From the NCBI GenBank assembly GCA_020466095.1, contig CM035807.1:16505985-16569984 (forward strand): a stretch of 64,000 nucleotides of DNA. Direction: 5' to 3'. Below, in pieces: positions 37,498 through 49,123 of this stretch (positions are counted from its first letter, which is position 1; every line of letters starts with the position of its first letter). This DNA is from Chlorops oryzae (Eukaryota > Arthropoda > Insecta > Diptera > Chloropidae). The position numbers and the translations under genes are program-made. The notes below the pieces were generated by a model. That model was not told the origin of the DNA and made no database searches. It saw only the letters and a program-made list of their open reading frames with translations.

Positions 37498-38099
37498 CTC
37501 AGTACTAGGGATGCCAATCCCGGGATCCCGGGATCCCGGGATTTTGCCCTTTTTTTCATCCCGAAAATACCGAGATCACTGGATGTAAGTCCCGGGATAC
37601 ATTTCTTTTCTTCCACATTCAAACCTAAGCTAACCTAAGCAAACCTAAACTTAACAAAATCCCTTTGTAATGAAGTGACATTTGATCTAAAGTAGAACAC
37701 GCATGCAACACTTATTTATGCAAGATAAACATCTGACTCTATGTTCAGTTAAGCTTCTACCGCGCTGTCCAAATTTGAAGAAAGTCCATATTTATCCGAC
37801 CATGAGCATTTACAGTAGAACATCTTGTAAGTTGCAACTCAAAAAAATTTCTTACGTATTTTCCATGTTTGACTCCATTTCGAAAAACGACGCTACAATT
37901 TATAAGGACTCAATATCGAAAGAATCAAAAAAAATAATTAAAGCCGTACCATTAGAAATGGCAAATTATTGGATGTTCCTTTTGAAGTACATATGCGATT
38001 CAATTCCGGGATTAGTCTCGAAAATCCCGGGATTTTTTTTTAAGATCCCGAAATCCCGGGATTACAAAAATGACGAAAATTGGCATCCCTACTCAGTAC
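37498..38099. mobile_element. hAT-type non-autonomous transposon with intact ends and 8-bp target duplication
   Basis: The element proper is 37506-38091 (586 bp). Its first 13 bases, tagggatgccaat, are exactly the reverse complement of its last 13, attggcatcccta. The same 8 bases, ctcagtac, flank it on both sides (37498-37505 and 38092-38099). An 8-bp duplication with a TAGGG-type terminus is diagnostic of the hAT superfamily. Both ends also carry several copies of cccgggat arranged as subterminal repeats. The 134-residue frame at 37703-38107 (+) covers the right half and has no transposase motif that I can see, so the element is probably non-mobile by itself. Confidence 0.92.
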
Positions 38100-38303
38100 C
38101 CTGTTAACCCTGTTAATGTCTGAAGCGAACAATCACGAACACGAAATGTTTAGAACCAAACAAGATCAAATTTTTATTTATATGAAAACGGGGAGACCGC
38201 TAGTGTGGGGGAGACTGGGGTGGACTATGTTACAAACTACACACGTTATGTGGGATAAATAAGATCCAATAGGCTTTTAAACTTAGAAAAGAATCGTCGC
38301 ACA

Positions 38304-38462
38304 TACAGTCGAAACTCTCTTTAACAAATTTTAAGGGATTGACAAAAACATTCGTTAGAAGGAGAAAAACTCACTAAAAATGTAGCCAAAAAGCCTTGAG
38401 AGAAATTCGTTATAGAGAGCAATTGGTTGTAGTGGGTTTCGTTATAGATAGTTTCGACTGTA
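38304..38462. mobile_element. pogo/Tigger-like MITE (155 bp) with TA duplication
   Basis: The element is 38306-38460. The left end is cagtcgaaactctctttaac and then aaa; the right end read in reverse is cagtcgaaactatctataac and then gaa. TA flanks both sides (38304-38305 and 38461-38462). A CAGT start, an ACTCTC-like subterminal word and TA target duplication fit the pogo/Tigger branch of Tc1/mariner. It has no coding capacity. Confidence 0.85.
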
Positions 38463-39676
38463 TATGTCCCGAGAGACTCGAAAGGTTGAAGAAGCTTGTT
38501 CCCCCAAGCCATTTAACAAAATCCTTTCCTTTACTTGTTATCATCTTTTATCATCACTAGAATCACTTTCAATTTTGGCTAAATTGTAAATCGCTGAAGA
38601 ATTCATATATTGTACCTACTATCAGTATCAAGAAAATCCTTTAAAGCAACAATTTCAACAGTTTCTTGGGCGGAAAGCTAAAGCATTAGTTCAAAATGCT
38701 TTGAAACATAAAATAAGATCTAAGACGTCAGCTTCTTTTCCATGGAGAACAGTTCGATGGCAGCTCTATCCATGAGACGATTATATGTCACAAAGCAGCA
38801 TAGCATCGCATCGGCCAGCGCAGGCATTTATCCTTCTCGATGGAATTAGCATAAAACAAAAACAGTTCGCAACTGGTTGACAAACAAACTGTAAAGTAAA
38901 AGATTCCGTCCCTCAACTTTCCTATCAGGAGAAATTCTTTTGTGTTGTCTTAGCATAACATCCTTCGACACTTGATGACGTGTTCATAGTTATGTTAATC
39001 CTATCAAAAGCTTTCGTTCTTCTTACGCTTCCGATGCCTCATTGACAGCGATCAAAGAGTGAAGCGATTGGAAAAGTTCTCTCATGTAACAAATCCAGCT
39101 ATTATTGGTGTTTAAGGAAAACAACATTTTAATTCGTATAACTAACTCCTTAAAGTTCAAAGATTTCCCCTAATTTCTATTAAAAAAAAAAAAAAGAAAA
39201 AAAAGGAAAAAAAGAATTACATTAGAAGCCCTCAAGCAAGTCTCACTCCCATCTTTGCTAATCTCTCAAATGCCATTAGCCCTTTTTGCTACGGCACCAC
39301 AAGCACCTAAAGTAAATTAAACTTGAAAGGTCAGCAACGACCCTCATTAAAAAAATATATATTTGAGCACATCATCTTCTTTCTCCAATTACATGAAGAA
39401 GAAAATGAAGAAAGAAAAAAAAAGGTTCGGCTAGAAGAATGTTCACACACTTTCTTATTTCCATTCCAAGAAGAAAGAAAACGAGAAACCAAATCAAGAC
39501 CTTCAACTTGGAAAGTATATTTACCCCCAACGACTGACCATGAGAATGCGAATTTAATTTGCATAAGCATCTCGTAGTAATTTAGGCACCAGTCACAAAT
39601 CTTATTGAGAGCTTCGGGTACGCAATTTTCGCTATAGAGACACGACCGTTCCTTCAATCGAGAGATTTTAGCCGCC

Positions 39677-39702
39677 ACCAACACACACACACACACACAC
39701 AC
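39677..39702. repeat. (AC)n microsatellite
   Basis: About eleven AC dinucleotides in intron 3. Confidence 0.95.
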
Positions 39703-40490
39703 TATTCACCATTCGCCGTTCACCCATTTGAACCCCCGAAGAACATTCACGTTCGAGAATATTTCGGAGCACAGTCAAAGATGATGGCCAAGTTGCTTTT
39801 GTCATGGAAATTATTTTCTTCATTAGTTATTTTGTAGCTGCTCGAATAAGGCGGCGGCCATTTCTCGTTTGCCTTCCGTTGCTTTCATGGTGACTTAATT
39901 AAAAAGTTGTGCTCTAAGTTCGGGCCTTTGACTGCCTTATGGAAACAATTCGCTGCCATGGCATTCTCTCAAGCAACTAAAAACTTTTGTGCGAACAAAG
40001 CATGCATGAAGAGGCATTTTTTTCTTCTTCTTTTTTTTCGAGGTGAACTTATAAAATTAGGAGGAAGCACAAGAAAACTTTCGACTCAACTACTTTGCAT
40101 GGAGTTTGTTAAGAAGGATGTTCGTTACCATCAAATTGAATTCATATGAAATGTTTCAGGGATGTGGAAATGGAAATGGCTTTAAATCCTTCGAATGAGA
40201 AAAAAAAAAAAAGAAATCCGACAATTTGTGGCCTCTTGAGCATCCGAATAAGCTTCAAAAGAAGACATCTAATTAAGTAATGTTGTTCCGAAAACAAAGA
40301 AACCATTTAAGCACATGACTCTCATCTTTTGATGGGGCAACTTCTATAATAGACCCTTTTTAAGGTTGAAGTTTTCCTTTGATTTATCCTTGAAACATGA
40401 AGAAATAAATGGGCTAGAAATAAAATTTGTAAAATAATAAATTCAATAAGATAAAAAAAAAGCTAAGAGAATCCTTCTTCTTTATTCCAG

Positions 40491-40624
40491 AACTTCCCGA
40501 GAAGCGTCCACAGCTATTCACCGAGCATACTCGCTATGAGCCGGGAGATATTTTGCGAGCCAATTGCAGTACCCCACCTTCTCGCCCTCGGGCTGAGCTT
40601 AGATTTACTTTGAATAATCTCGTG
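40491..40624 (+). CDS. beat: Beat-family protein, exon 4: start of Ig domain 2
   Basis: The exon encodes the last two bases of codon 183 (Glu) and residues 184-227. It reads LPEKRPQLFTEHTRYEPGD, then ILRANCSTPPSRPRAELRF, then TLNNLV. The RY-x-P/I-GD-x-(L/V)-x-x-NC motif with C208 is the characteristic start of the second Ig domain in Beat proteins; NCS at 207 is a potential N-glycosylation site. The acceptor is a T-rich tract ending ttattccag at 40490 and the donor is gtaagt at 40625 (phase 0). The second cysteine of this domain, the C-terminal cysteine-rich region and the stop codon must lie in later exons, which I did not find in the remaining window. Confidence 0.93.
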
Positions 40625-40699
40625 GTAAGTTCATATTTTTTATTTGTACCATGAAGGTTTTCAATATCCATAGGCTAAAAACTAAAATAAGTTAAGGTG

Positions 40700-41140
40700 T
40701 TTTCATTCAGGCGAACCCTGACAATATAATTCCCGACACACATAACGGATAAGCTATGTACTTATGTTTGGATGTTTCTGAAAAACAGGCCCGAAGACTA
40801 CTTGAGATTTTCACCTCTATAAGGGGCCTCATGTGCCTATTTTCGTTCAATTACTTTATGAAAACGGCCATTTTGTCACGCCCACTTTTAAAATTCTTGG
40901 AAATTCATTGAAACATTTCTAAAAATTCAGAACTTAGAGCGGTTTTTACGATTTTTTTGATAGACCCCGGTACTGGAGATATCCTTAAAAATTGTCTGAT
41001 CTTGTCCATTATCGGACTTTTTCTTACAAAAATTTTTATAAGCCCTGAGAGCATATAAACGACCACAAAGACTTCATTAAAGAACCCATAAGTTTTCGAT
41101 AATTTTAATATCGACGGGCTATATGGTTATATTATAGATA
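40700..41140 (+). mobile_element. DINE-like repeat family B, copy 1 (truncated)
   Basis: It aligns with 55877-56758. Shared features include an aggcga-(a/g)-tctgacaat-like start followed by cccgacaca, aaaacagg, ggcctca or ggcccaata with tgccta or tgccga, an aatt-ctttatgaaaac segment, gccacgcccacttt (here tcacgcccactttt), a gacccc-gtactggagata phrase and tccttaaaaat. This copy lacks the right-hand end. The GCCACGCCCAC motif again points to the DINE/Helitron-like class, but its start differs from the family at 7.3 and 61.2 kb. Confidence 0.6.
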
Positions 41141-41489
41141 CCCTGCAGAAATTGATACGATAATTAAAAAGAGTCACAAGACAAAATTTACAATAGAGGT
41201 ATTCACAAGGTATGATTTTGTCGCAAAAAGTCGGGGTCAGAATATTTTGGATTTTAGGCCGTTTTGCACTGGGTCAGAGCACCTGGCTTACACGGGTTAG
41301 TTCAAAATTTATCTTGTCACAAACTTCAAATTGAAATATTGAATAGATATGTGAAAACTGGGTATTCTTACCCAGTGTCCGTTGGATTATACATTCATAA
41401 TTGCAAATTTTCCCATTAAGATTATATGCGAGGAAATTCCATCTTCCTTGGGAATACACCTATTACATTCCGCCAGGAAAATTGCCCAG

Positions 41490-42560
41490 AGAAGTCTGGT
41501 GATAAGCTTGACCCTAGCTAGATTTGCCACAATATAGATAAATGTACGCTGGGTCTAGACAGGCCATGACTAACAAATATTGACTCGATCAGGCTTCTTA
41601 TGGCCCTGCTTTGGTGCTCTGCATAATCTAGACAGAGCATATGTAATGCCCGGGTAGAAAAATATATCCTGGCTTAATCGTGGGCCTAGTTAGTGCCGCC
41701 TCTTTAGTGGCTTTCTTAGGAAAAATCTAGACAGATTTTACTAGTTATAGCCCGTGACAGGCCATGACTGACAAATATTGACTCGATCAGGCTTATCATG
41801 GCCCTGCTTGTGTGCTCTGTAGAATTATTATTATTATTATTATTATTATTTATTCAGTCTATGAAACAGTGTTCTTACAGACCATAGCTTAACAACTAAC
41901 TTAAGGTTATGTGTATAATAATGATTAGAATGTATTTTACAATTATGTGAAAAATACTAAAATTGATTTTAGTCGCTCTCTAGACAGGTAAAAGTCAATG
42001 TCAGCGTTGCCAGCAATAGCGTTTAGGCAAGATAAAGCTCTATAGAAAGGGGCAAACCTTTAATAATTAGTTCTCACCAGCTTCATATAAAACATATCCA
42101 TACGCCTTAAAATTCGGTTTGGAACATTAAATGTTATAAGATGAAGTAGATCCGGACAATCTACCCTAGCACTTATAATATCCGAAATAAAAAGAATAGA
42201 TTGCAAGGTACGGTCACTCCTATATTGGGGATGACGTGATTAATCTAGACAGGGCCTATGTAATTTTCTCTAGATAAAGCCCGGATAGAAATTTCTATCC
42301 TGACGTGACGTCATCTTGGGCCTAGTTAGTGCCTCATGTACATATGCCGTATGTGAACATTTTTATTTTCGGATTCGCCTAGTCCTAAAACGGGAAAATT
42401 ACCATGGGAATGGATTGGCAGATACACATAGATAGCTCCTAGACAGAAATTACTAGCTACGCCCATTCGAACCAAAGCATTTTCATATTAGCAAGGGCTA
42501 GGGTAGACTTTACTGGCAGGCTTATGATATAAACTAGGCAAATCTAGCCAAGGCCCTTGC
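41490..42560. mobile_element. Tandem-duplicated repeat element with inverted outer ends
   Basis: A unit starting caggccatgact-acaaatat (41560) recurs at 41758, 198 bp further on. Both units continue with tgactcgatcaggctt, then ggccctgctt, and later aatctagacag, then agcccgg or gcccgggtagaaa, and gggcctagttagtgcc. The second unit is split by the non-LTR insertion at 41824-42237. The outer flanks contain gctagatttgcc on the left (about 41518-41529) and its inverse ggcaaatctagcc on the right (about 42538-42550), suggesting inverted termini for the whole. No coding capacity is visible. The superfamily is unassigned. Confidence 0.55.
41824..42237 (-). pseudogene. 3' end of a non-LTR retrotransposon (reverse transcriptase C-terminus), 5'-truncated
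   Basis: Read on the minus strand from about 42235, a frame encodes RSDRTLQSILFISDIISARV, then CPDLLHLITFNVPNRILRR, then MFYMKLVRTNY, a stop codon, and RFAPFYRALSCLN. The pattern cys-pro-x-leu-leu, then phe-asn-val-pro-x-arg, then arg-thr-asn-tyr, then pro-x-x-arg and a final asn is the usual C-terminal tail of reverse transcriptase polyproteins in insect Jockey/I/R1-like elements. The frame stays open after the single stop until an in-frame stop near 41932. A (TAA)n tail, seen as (TTA)n at 41824-41850, ends the element, as in I-type retrotransposons. It is a dead, heavily 5'-truncated copy. Confidence 0.75.
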
Positions 42561-43497
42561 AATATCTTGTTAAAATTTCCACCCGGGTTATTTAAAGGGA
42601 ATTGAAAAAACTTTGGTTATCAACAAGGTTTTAGTTGAAATCCTACTTTAATACGTGGGAAAATTGATCTGCATACTTAACATATGTACATCAATGCTCT
42701 AACCTTTTGGAGTAGTTGACTCAGAGAATGGTTACCTTTCAGAAAAACTTAAATGCCCGAAATCACATGCGCAGGCACATGAAGAGGAAGAGTCGGTGGC
42801 GATTAGTTTGGGACTACGCTCAATTACTGCCGGGTATCTCTGGAAAACTATCACCTGAATGAAGTTCATCTAAATTTTTGAAAATAATTCTTTTAATACA
42901 GCATGTGAATTTGTTTCCATTTCGTTTTTTTTCTGAAGTGCACAATTTTTCTGCATTTTCCATATCCATTTGAATTTTTATGTGCGTCCTTACCATCGTA
43001 AAACATTGCGCCTAACGGTTCACTCTCCACACATTTTACACATTTTGGATTGGAATGCAATCACGGCAGTGAATCCCTTTGGTTTTTCCGGGATTTGCTT
43101 CTGCATTTTTCCACGTACACAAAAAATCGCCGTCAAGGCGAACGGGCTCTGAATGTATGAATACACACGAACATACCATATATACCATACATAAATACAT
43201 GCATGTACGGGGTTCATGTGTGCAAGTCGGCGCATGCATCTCGATTAGAATTAGGCAAAAGAAGAATACACAAAAACAAAAATCTCGTTTAAGTCCAGTA
43301 TCGAATGGATTTTTGCAATTTTTTCGTTAGCTTAAACCGCAGTCACACAGTAACAGCCTCAGACCCGGGCATATCCTCGGCCTGTCACCTTTCTATCCTC
43401 TAAAATTTGAGGGGACAAGCAAGCGCTTCAAGCGTTTTGCTGTTATGCTTACAAGTAGCCTCCAGTGGGCTTAACTCACGCTGACAAGATCACATAA

Positions 43498-43532
43498 CAC
43501 TGCCTCACACACACACACTCACACTCACACAG
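43498..43532. repeat. CA-rich microsatellite
   Basis: Imperfect (CA)n with CACT interruptions. Confidence 0.7.
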
Positions 43533-43918
43533 CCATTCAGAGCATGAAAGGCTTCCATGGAATGCGCTTCGTTTCGGCATGTCATGAAAGCGGAGCTGTT
43601 GCCATTTTCCGAAAAGAGAAAATGAAAAACAGAATAGAAAAAAAAAATTAGAAGAAAATATAAACACGCCCGCACGATAAAATATCCACGACATCATTCT
43701 AGTCGTTGCGGTCGGTAATGTTCTTGTTGTTGTTGTCGCCGCATTCGTTCTTTAGCATTCGTTGTTATCTTGCCACTTCACTCTCTAAGCAGAATACTCG
43801 AGATCTCGTGTAGAATGTCACCTTTAAATAATGTCTCTTGTCGCTTTTCAACACAAATCGTATGTGAAAAGTCCTTCTTCACACTTGGCCAAACTAAAGT
43901 CCATACACAAGAGTGCCT

Positions 43919-43940
43919 GTGTGTGTGTGTGTGTGTGTGT
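43919..43940. repeat. (GT)n microsatellite
   Basis: About eleven GT dinucleotides. Confidence 0.95.
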
Positions 43941-45116
43941 ATGAGTGCAGGATTTCACGGCGGAGCGAAGAAAATTCTAAATGTAACACGTTCGTGAACG
44001 GAGATGTGTGACCTTGCCTCAACAATTGCATGAGCTGCAGCGAGCCCGTGTGCAGCAGTTGTACTTCCTTTCGTCCTATTCGAATATTTTCGGGGAAGCC
44101 GTCAACGGCGTTTTAGTCTCTAAGCATTTCGCTTTGTTTCGCTCTTTTTTATTTTTCTTATTTTTTTTATATTTTTTATTCTGATATGATGAGAAGGCCA
44201 CAGGCTCTGACAGCCGTAAAAAGTTATGAGTACGTCAGGTGCAGATATGCCGGAAAATAGTTTTCCCTTTTGCAATCGCTTCATTCGGAATTATGTGCAT
44301 GTGCCCAGAAAGGTGCTGTGGGAATTGAGCTATGCTCTGTGTTCGAGTGTCCTTGAAGGAGAAAAACATCTTCTTGTGAAAGTTGAAAAGCTAAATTGAA
44401 TAAATTTTTTCTACTCTGTCTTCGGCAAAATGGCGTTATTTTTAACGCCTTTTATTTTTGTCTTTTCATAATTCCCTCGGCGAAAAGGACTTTTTAAGAA
44501 AAAATCGTTCATTGCCAATGAAGAAATTTGATCATTTAATTTATTTTATTCTATCTCTAAACAAATGTACAATCCATATGACATAAATAAGTGCTCTCGG
44601 CTAGTTTGCGAAACTTCTCATCCTCTCGCCTAGGGGGGTCGGAAATGCGAATATGTAACCGAAAAATTCAACGCATCAAAAGGATTTAATTGGGATCAAA
44701 AGTTGTTGTTATTTTATTGTTTTAAAACATTTTGTGTTTGTGATGCCACCTTCGGCATTTGCAGAGTTGTAATTTGGAATTTTTGTAAAACTAAAAATAA
44801 TTTTTTTTTTTTTTTGGGAAATGTGCATGGAATGTGGAATGCTGCTTTGGGAAAAGTGTTAGGGTAAAAAAAAAACTTTTTGCCCTCTCCGGTGCGAAAT
44901 CGTTTTGCAACCTTCGTCTTTTTGTTGATTTAAATTAAAAGCTTTGAAAATTCCACATTTATTCTAAAAAAGTTTAACCCTTTCGCTGCCATTTTTGTTC
45001 ACGGTGAAACCAGATATTTGAGATTAACTGGCTTTCCAAAAATAAATGGTGTTATTCTCTAACTCTGGTGGTCAAAGAAGAAAAATTATGCCAGAATTTA
45101 TTTAAAATAAAAGCAA

Positions 45117-46378
45117 TTAAGAATACACCTGCATTACTTGGAGATCGGCTAGGAAAAATACTTGGAGTTTCGGCAAAATTTGTATGGGAAGCGTACTAAA
45201 GCAGATCAATTCTTTAACTGAGAACAAATCATGAATTTTCCTTAAGTGTTCGATATCGGCTCTTGAATCGACTACAAGGCAATGTAAATGCATTAAAATT
45301 TGGCTGAAATGCTCCCTAATGAAATCAATTCGAAAATATCGAATACTCTCATTCAATATGCTTTAACTGATTGACTGAGAACCCATCTCAGAAGCGAAAA
45401 AGCGATTGCATGACAGAATCATCACTTCTATAGAATAGACTCCCAGGTGATGCAATCGCATTCCAATGGTGATAAAATGCTTATAAATTGTATTCACACA
45501 GAACAAAAAGTTACACCTAAAAATAAAGAGATCTAAGTCTTAATAAGAATGGAAAGGAGGTTGACGGGGGATAAAATTTAGGAAATATTAATTTGAAAAA
45601 ATTCGGTTTATCTGTTGTTTTTTATTCAATGACTGCGTTGATGAAAGGCTATTTAAGGCTTATTAAAAAAAGAATCGAGGATGTCATCGAAACATATTTT
45701 TAGCCATGGATGAACTATCGATGCTGAATACGTTTCATTCGCTGCTCGTTTGGCACTTCTTGAATGACCGCCCAGTGAGAAAAAAAAAACAGTTTGGTAC
45801 ATTGGCTTCCAGTTGTAAATTTTATGCTCTCCGGATTGATCATTTGAACCATTTCTAAGCGAGGGGATATCATAGACTTTTCCAATCACTTTTACACATT
45901 TACTTTGTTCAGGCATGGCCGCTTTGGGTAGGCCTTCCCTATGCCTCTCATGAGCAGGCAGAAACTGAGGTGTTCAAAAAAGTTTTGGATTTGCGTTTTG
46001 CTTTAACATTTTAGTTCAATCCTCGGGTATTACTCTGTAATTCGATGTGATACGCAAATCGATGCGATAATTATTCAGTCCATTGGATTTATTTAATTTT
46101 TTATAGTAAATGAACTGAAAGTCTCGAAAATTTTCAAACATACCAATTAAAATGAAAAGGATTTTAAGTAAAACAACCATTCCATTGCTACTTGAAATAA
46201 TTGTCGGTAAGCCTGAAAATATGCACTTTATAAAAAAACAAGCTATTTTTGAACACATCACCTTTTCCCTGCTCAATGACTGCCAAGGGAAGTAATGCCT
46301 AATTGACAGTGCTTGGGATACTTCAAGTGATGGATCGCTTAGCAGAGGACTTCTCCCTATTTGCAACTGGGTTATCAT
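45117..46378 (-). other. Three successive minus-strand frames, status uncertain
   Basis: Minus-strand frames at 46016-46378 (120 aa), 45653-45916 (87 aa) and 45117-45356 (79 aa) follow each other without overlap and are not low-complexity. The first has a hydrophobic segment (IISSSNGMVVLLKILFILIG). I recognise no domain in any of them and did not find convincing splice sites joining them. They could be a small nested gene, a decayed element or chance frames. I favour chance, with low certainty. Confidence 0.15.
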
Positions 46379-46424
46379 TCACAGAGAGAGTGGTACAAGC
46401 TTACATGGGACAAGTTGTGGATTA

Positions 46425-46692
46425 AGTGCCATTTCCAATTATGCGTCAATTGACGCAAATATTCAACACATGTAAGCATATAGTGCCATTTCCAATTATG
46501 CGTCAGCTGCTTTGCGTCAATTGAGCAAATATTCAACACATGCAAGCATATAGTGTCATTTCAATTATGCGTCAGTTGCACTGCATCAATTGACGCAAAT
46601 ATTCAGCACATGCAAGCATATAGTGCCATTTTAAATTATGCGTCAGCTGCTTTGCGTCAATTGACGCAAATATTCAACACATGCAAGCATAT
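46425..46692. repeat. Four-copy tandem repeat, about 70-bp unit
   Basis: Units 2-4 share tttgcgtcaattga or ctgcatcaattgacg in the middle; unit 1 lacks about 13 bp of this. Units 2 and 4 are the most alike, which suggests higher-order duplication of a two-unit block. Confidence 0.9.
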
Positions 46693-47103
46693 GGGAGCAG
46701 CGTGAAATTGCGACAGCTGCGTATAATAGTTGAAAAAAAGAACATAACAGTGTTGTAGAAACTATTGAGTACCTACTTTCGAGTACTTCATACTTTTGGG
46801 AATACTTTTCATTGAAATATGAACAATTTGTTCTTACGTCTCTTTGTTTTTATTTAAAAGTGCATATTTGAGTAATTAATGTCATTATTCTATCCTTCAA
46901 AATCAAATTTTGATTTATATTTTTTCAAACGTCTCAAATACAACTCTATATAAAATATGTAGTGAGTCGAGTACTGTACACAATTGTGCTTCACTAAGAA
47001 ATTTCAAGGCAACTCATATGCTGACGCACACGCATTGTTGGAATATGCATTTTTACGCATTTGACGCAGCGTCATGCGTCTGACGCATAATTCGAAATGG
47101 TCC
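46425..47103. mobile_element. Foldback-like element with tandemly amplified left terminus
   Basis: The left part is four tandem units of 57, 70, 70 and about 71 bp starting at 46425, 46482, 46552 and 46622. Each begins agtgccatttccaattatgc (with small changes), contains gcgtca/tgacgc words and ends acatgcaagcatat. The right end, tgacgcataattcgaaatgg at 47081-47100, is the inverse of the unit start with one change. An outer inverted repeat with internal tandem copies of one end is the architecture of foldback-type or MITE elements. The centre (46693-47015) is AT-rich and non-coding. I found no clear target duplication. Confidence 0.65.
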
Positions 47104-49123
47104 TTTTATCGAAAATACTATAGTAAAAATTTTGGGTTTCCATTTTTCCCATTTTCAAAGTCTCAAATGCAAAAATTTGTTCCCTTTTGAATTGTTCAGC
47201 AGAAGAAATTTATTGAATATTGAAAGAAAATTTTCATTCAATGCATAGAAAATTTATTGAAATTCCTTATTCCCCTTTTACTTTTTTTAAAAAAGGACAA
47301 AGCTTATCCTCTGTGATAGTGCTTTCGGGTGTACGAATATGCTACTTCGATTCTCTTCGATAAATCTCGATTTGTCTGCGGGGCATCGCTCGCAAAAATT
47401 TAACGCAATTGCAACAAAGGCAATTTCGAGAAACGACAGTACTTGCCAAAAAAACAAAAACAATAAAACAACAAACAACAAAAAAAATAAAGAAAATCCA
47501 CACAAATTATTTCCTTTACGCATTAAAAAGCTTTTTTCAATTTTCCACTAAATTTGGCAAAGAAAACTTCTTCTATTTATCTTCGTTAAGGTCGCCACGA
47601 TGCCGATGCCGCAAATGCAAAGGCATACAAAATCGTATTGGAAAATCAAAACAAATTCGAATTCCTTTTCCGCATATGTGTGCGTATGTATTCGTTGATA
47701 TATGGGCGCACACAAAAGCATACACTCACACTCACACGCACTCACAACTTCAGTTACATGAATGAAGACATAATTTATGTTTTACAGCAGAAATATTTTA
47801 GAGAATAGCACAAACAACAAAAGCTCTTCTGATTGGTTTGACGCTGTTGATCGATCGAGACAGAACATGTATGAGGAGGAAGTGCTAATGGAAAATATTG
47901 AAATTATTTACATTTTTAAAGAAAAAAGTAAATAAGAAGCCGCGATTGGTCCGTACATAGAATCGAGTATTATTCAAAATTGCGTCGATAGCGTTGAGTA
48001 ATTATCAAACTATCAGCATCAAAAGATACAAGCTTTGAGGTATTAATTGCTAATTATCTTCGACAACCAAGAATGATTAATGCTTGTTGTAAAAGTGTCT
48101 CTTCTGGCTAGCTTTTAGCTGGGGGAATTCGCAAGGAAGTAGCTCGTCAAAAGGAGCTTTTTGAAAAAGGTGCGGCAACAGCATAAGCTACGGTTATATA
48201 AGTCGACGTGATTGCCGAGATATGTGTCACTGTGTGAGTAGCTTCGAAAATGGAACGCTTACTGCCGGCAATGGCAAAGCTGTACTTTGAGTGTTTTACC
48301 ACAGAAACTTTGTCAACAGTATTTTCTGCTTGGCTTTACTAATGGCAAGCGACTGGCGAACAGTGGTGAACAGTGGAACAAATTTTCATTCAATTCAAGT
48401 GTATGATGATGTTGTCGATTGGGACATGCAAAATTTAAGGAAGAGAATATTTACATTTAAATAAATGGAGAACTTTGAAGTATTTAAATTCAGCACCCAA
48501 AAGTATGCGTGCATTTATTTATAGTAAAACAAATGTTTATTCTTGCAGGAATGTCCATTTATGGATATAAAGAGCAAGGATTTCGGGGTTCGTGCAGACC
48601 TTATTAAGTCCTTCTCTTAGTTTCGCTGGTTAAAGCTTAAAAATAAATATGTACATAAATTGGTTTTAAAATACATATTAAAATGCATACTCTTAGGTGG
48701 TGAATTTAAATATTTTCAGTTGCCTTACAAATAGGTTCATTATGGTGTTCCAAAAATAGTTTTTTCTGAATTTTTAATAGTTGCAGGTAAGGTTTTTAAA
48801 GCTTACGGGTTAAAGTATTTTTGAGAATTTTTTTTTAGATTTTTTGTTAAAGGTTTAAAGCTTGCGGTAAGTACTATGGTTTGGCACCAGTTGGATGACC
48901 AAGCTTCAAGTTCATATACATAAGCTTTAAAATATACTGATTTTATGGGCCAGTTAGGCGTCCTTTTTTGGTTTTTTTTTTTTAATTTAAGCATCACAAG
49001 AAGGAGCCTTCATAGTTTCTAAATTTATATGAAAATGGTTAAGAGAAGTGATGCACTTTCATAGAAAGCAAGTACCCAGTGATTTGTTATAATAAATTAA
49101 CATTTTACTCTTATAGTTCTAAG

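Larger units (their letters stand above)
27414..40490 (+). other. Beat-family gene, intron 3 (13.1 kb)
   Basis: It lies between the Ig domain 1 and Ig domain 2 exons. It contains a degenerate inverted-repeat element (about 27660-28260), a solo LTR (29349-30000), a Helitron-like fragment (about 34580-35170), a hAT-like fragment (about 35585-35700), a hAT element (37506-38091), a pogo-like MITE (38306-38460) and several microsatellites. The remaining long stretches, 28260-29340, 30005-34570, 35700-37497 and 38465-40480, are AT-rich and hold no gene or RNA that I recognise. Confidence 0.85.

Noticed and set aside
37703..38107. 134-residue frame in the hAT element as a transposase
   Set aside because: I see no hAT catalytic or dimerisation motif, and the frame runs past the element's right end into flanking DNA.
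44010..44120. Cysteine-rich short frame (CLNNCMSCSEPVCSSC) as a small zinc-binding protein
   Set aside because: It is closed by a stop immediately upstream and another about 35 codons downstream, with no start codon of its own or splice acceptor in context.
46425..46692. CRISPR-like array
   Set aside because: The units are contiguous, with no unique spacers, and the DNA is from a fly nuclear genome. It is a tandem repeat at the end of a mobile element.
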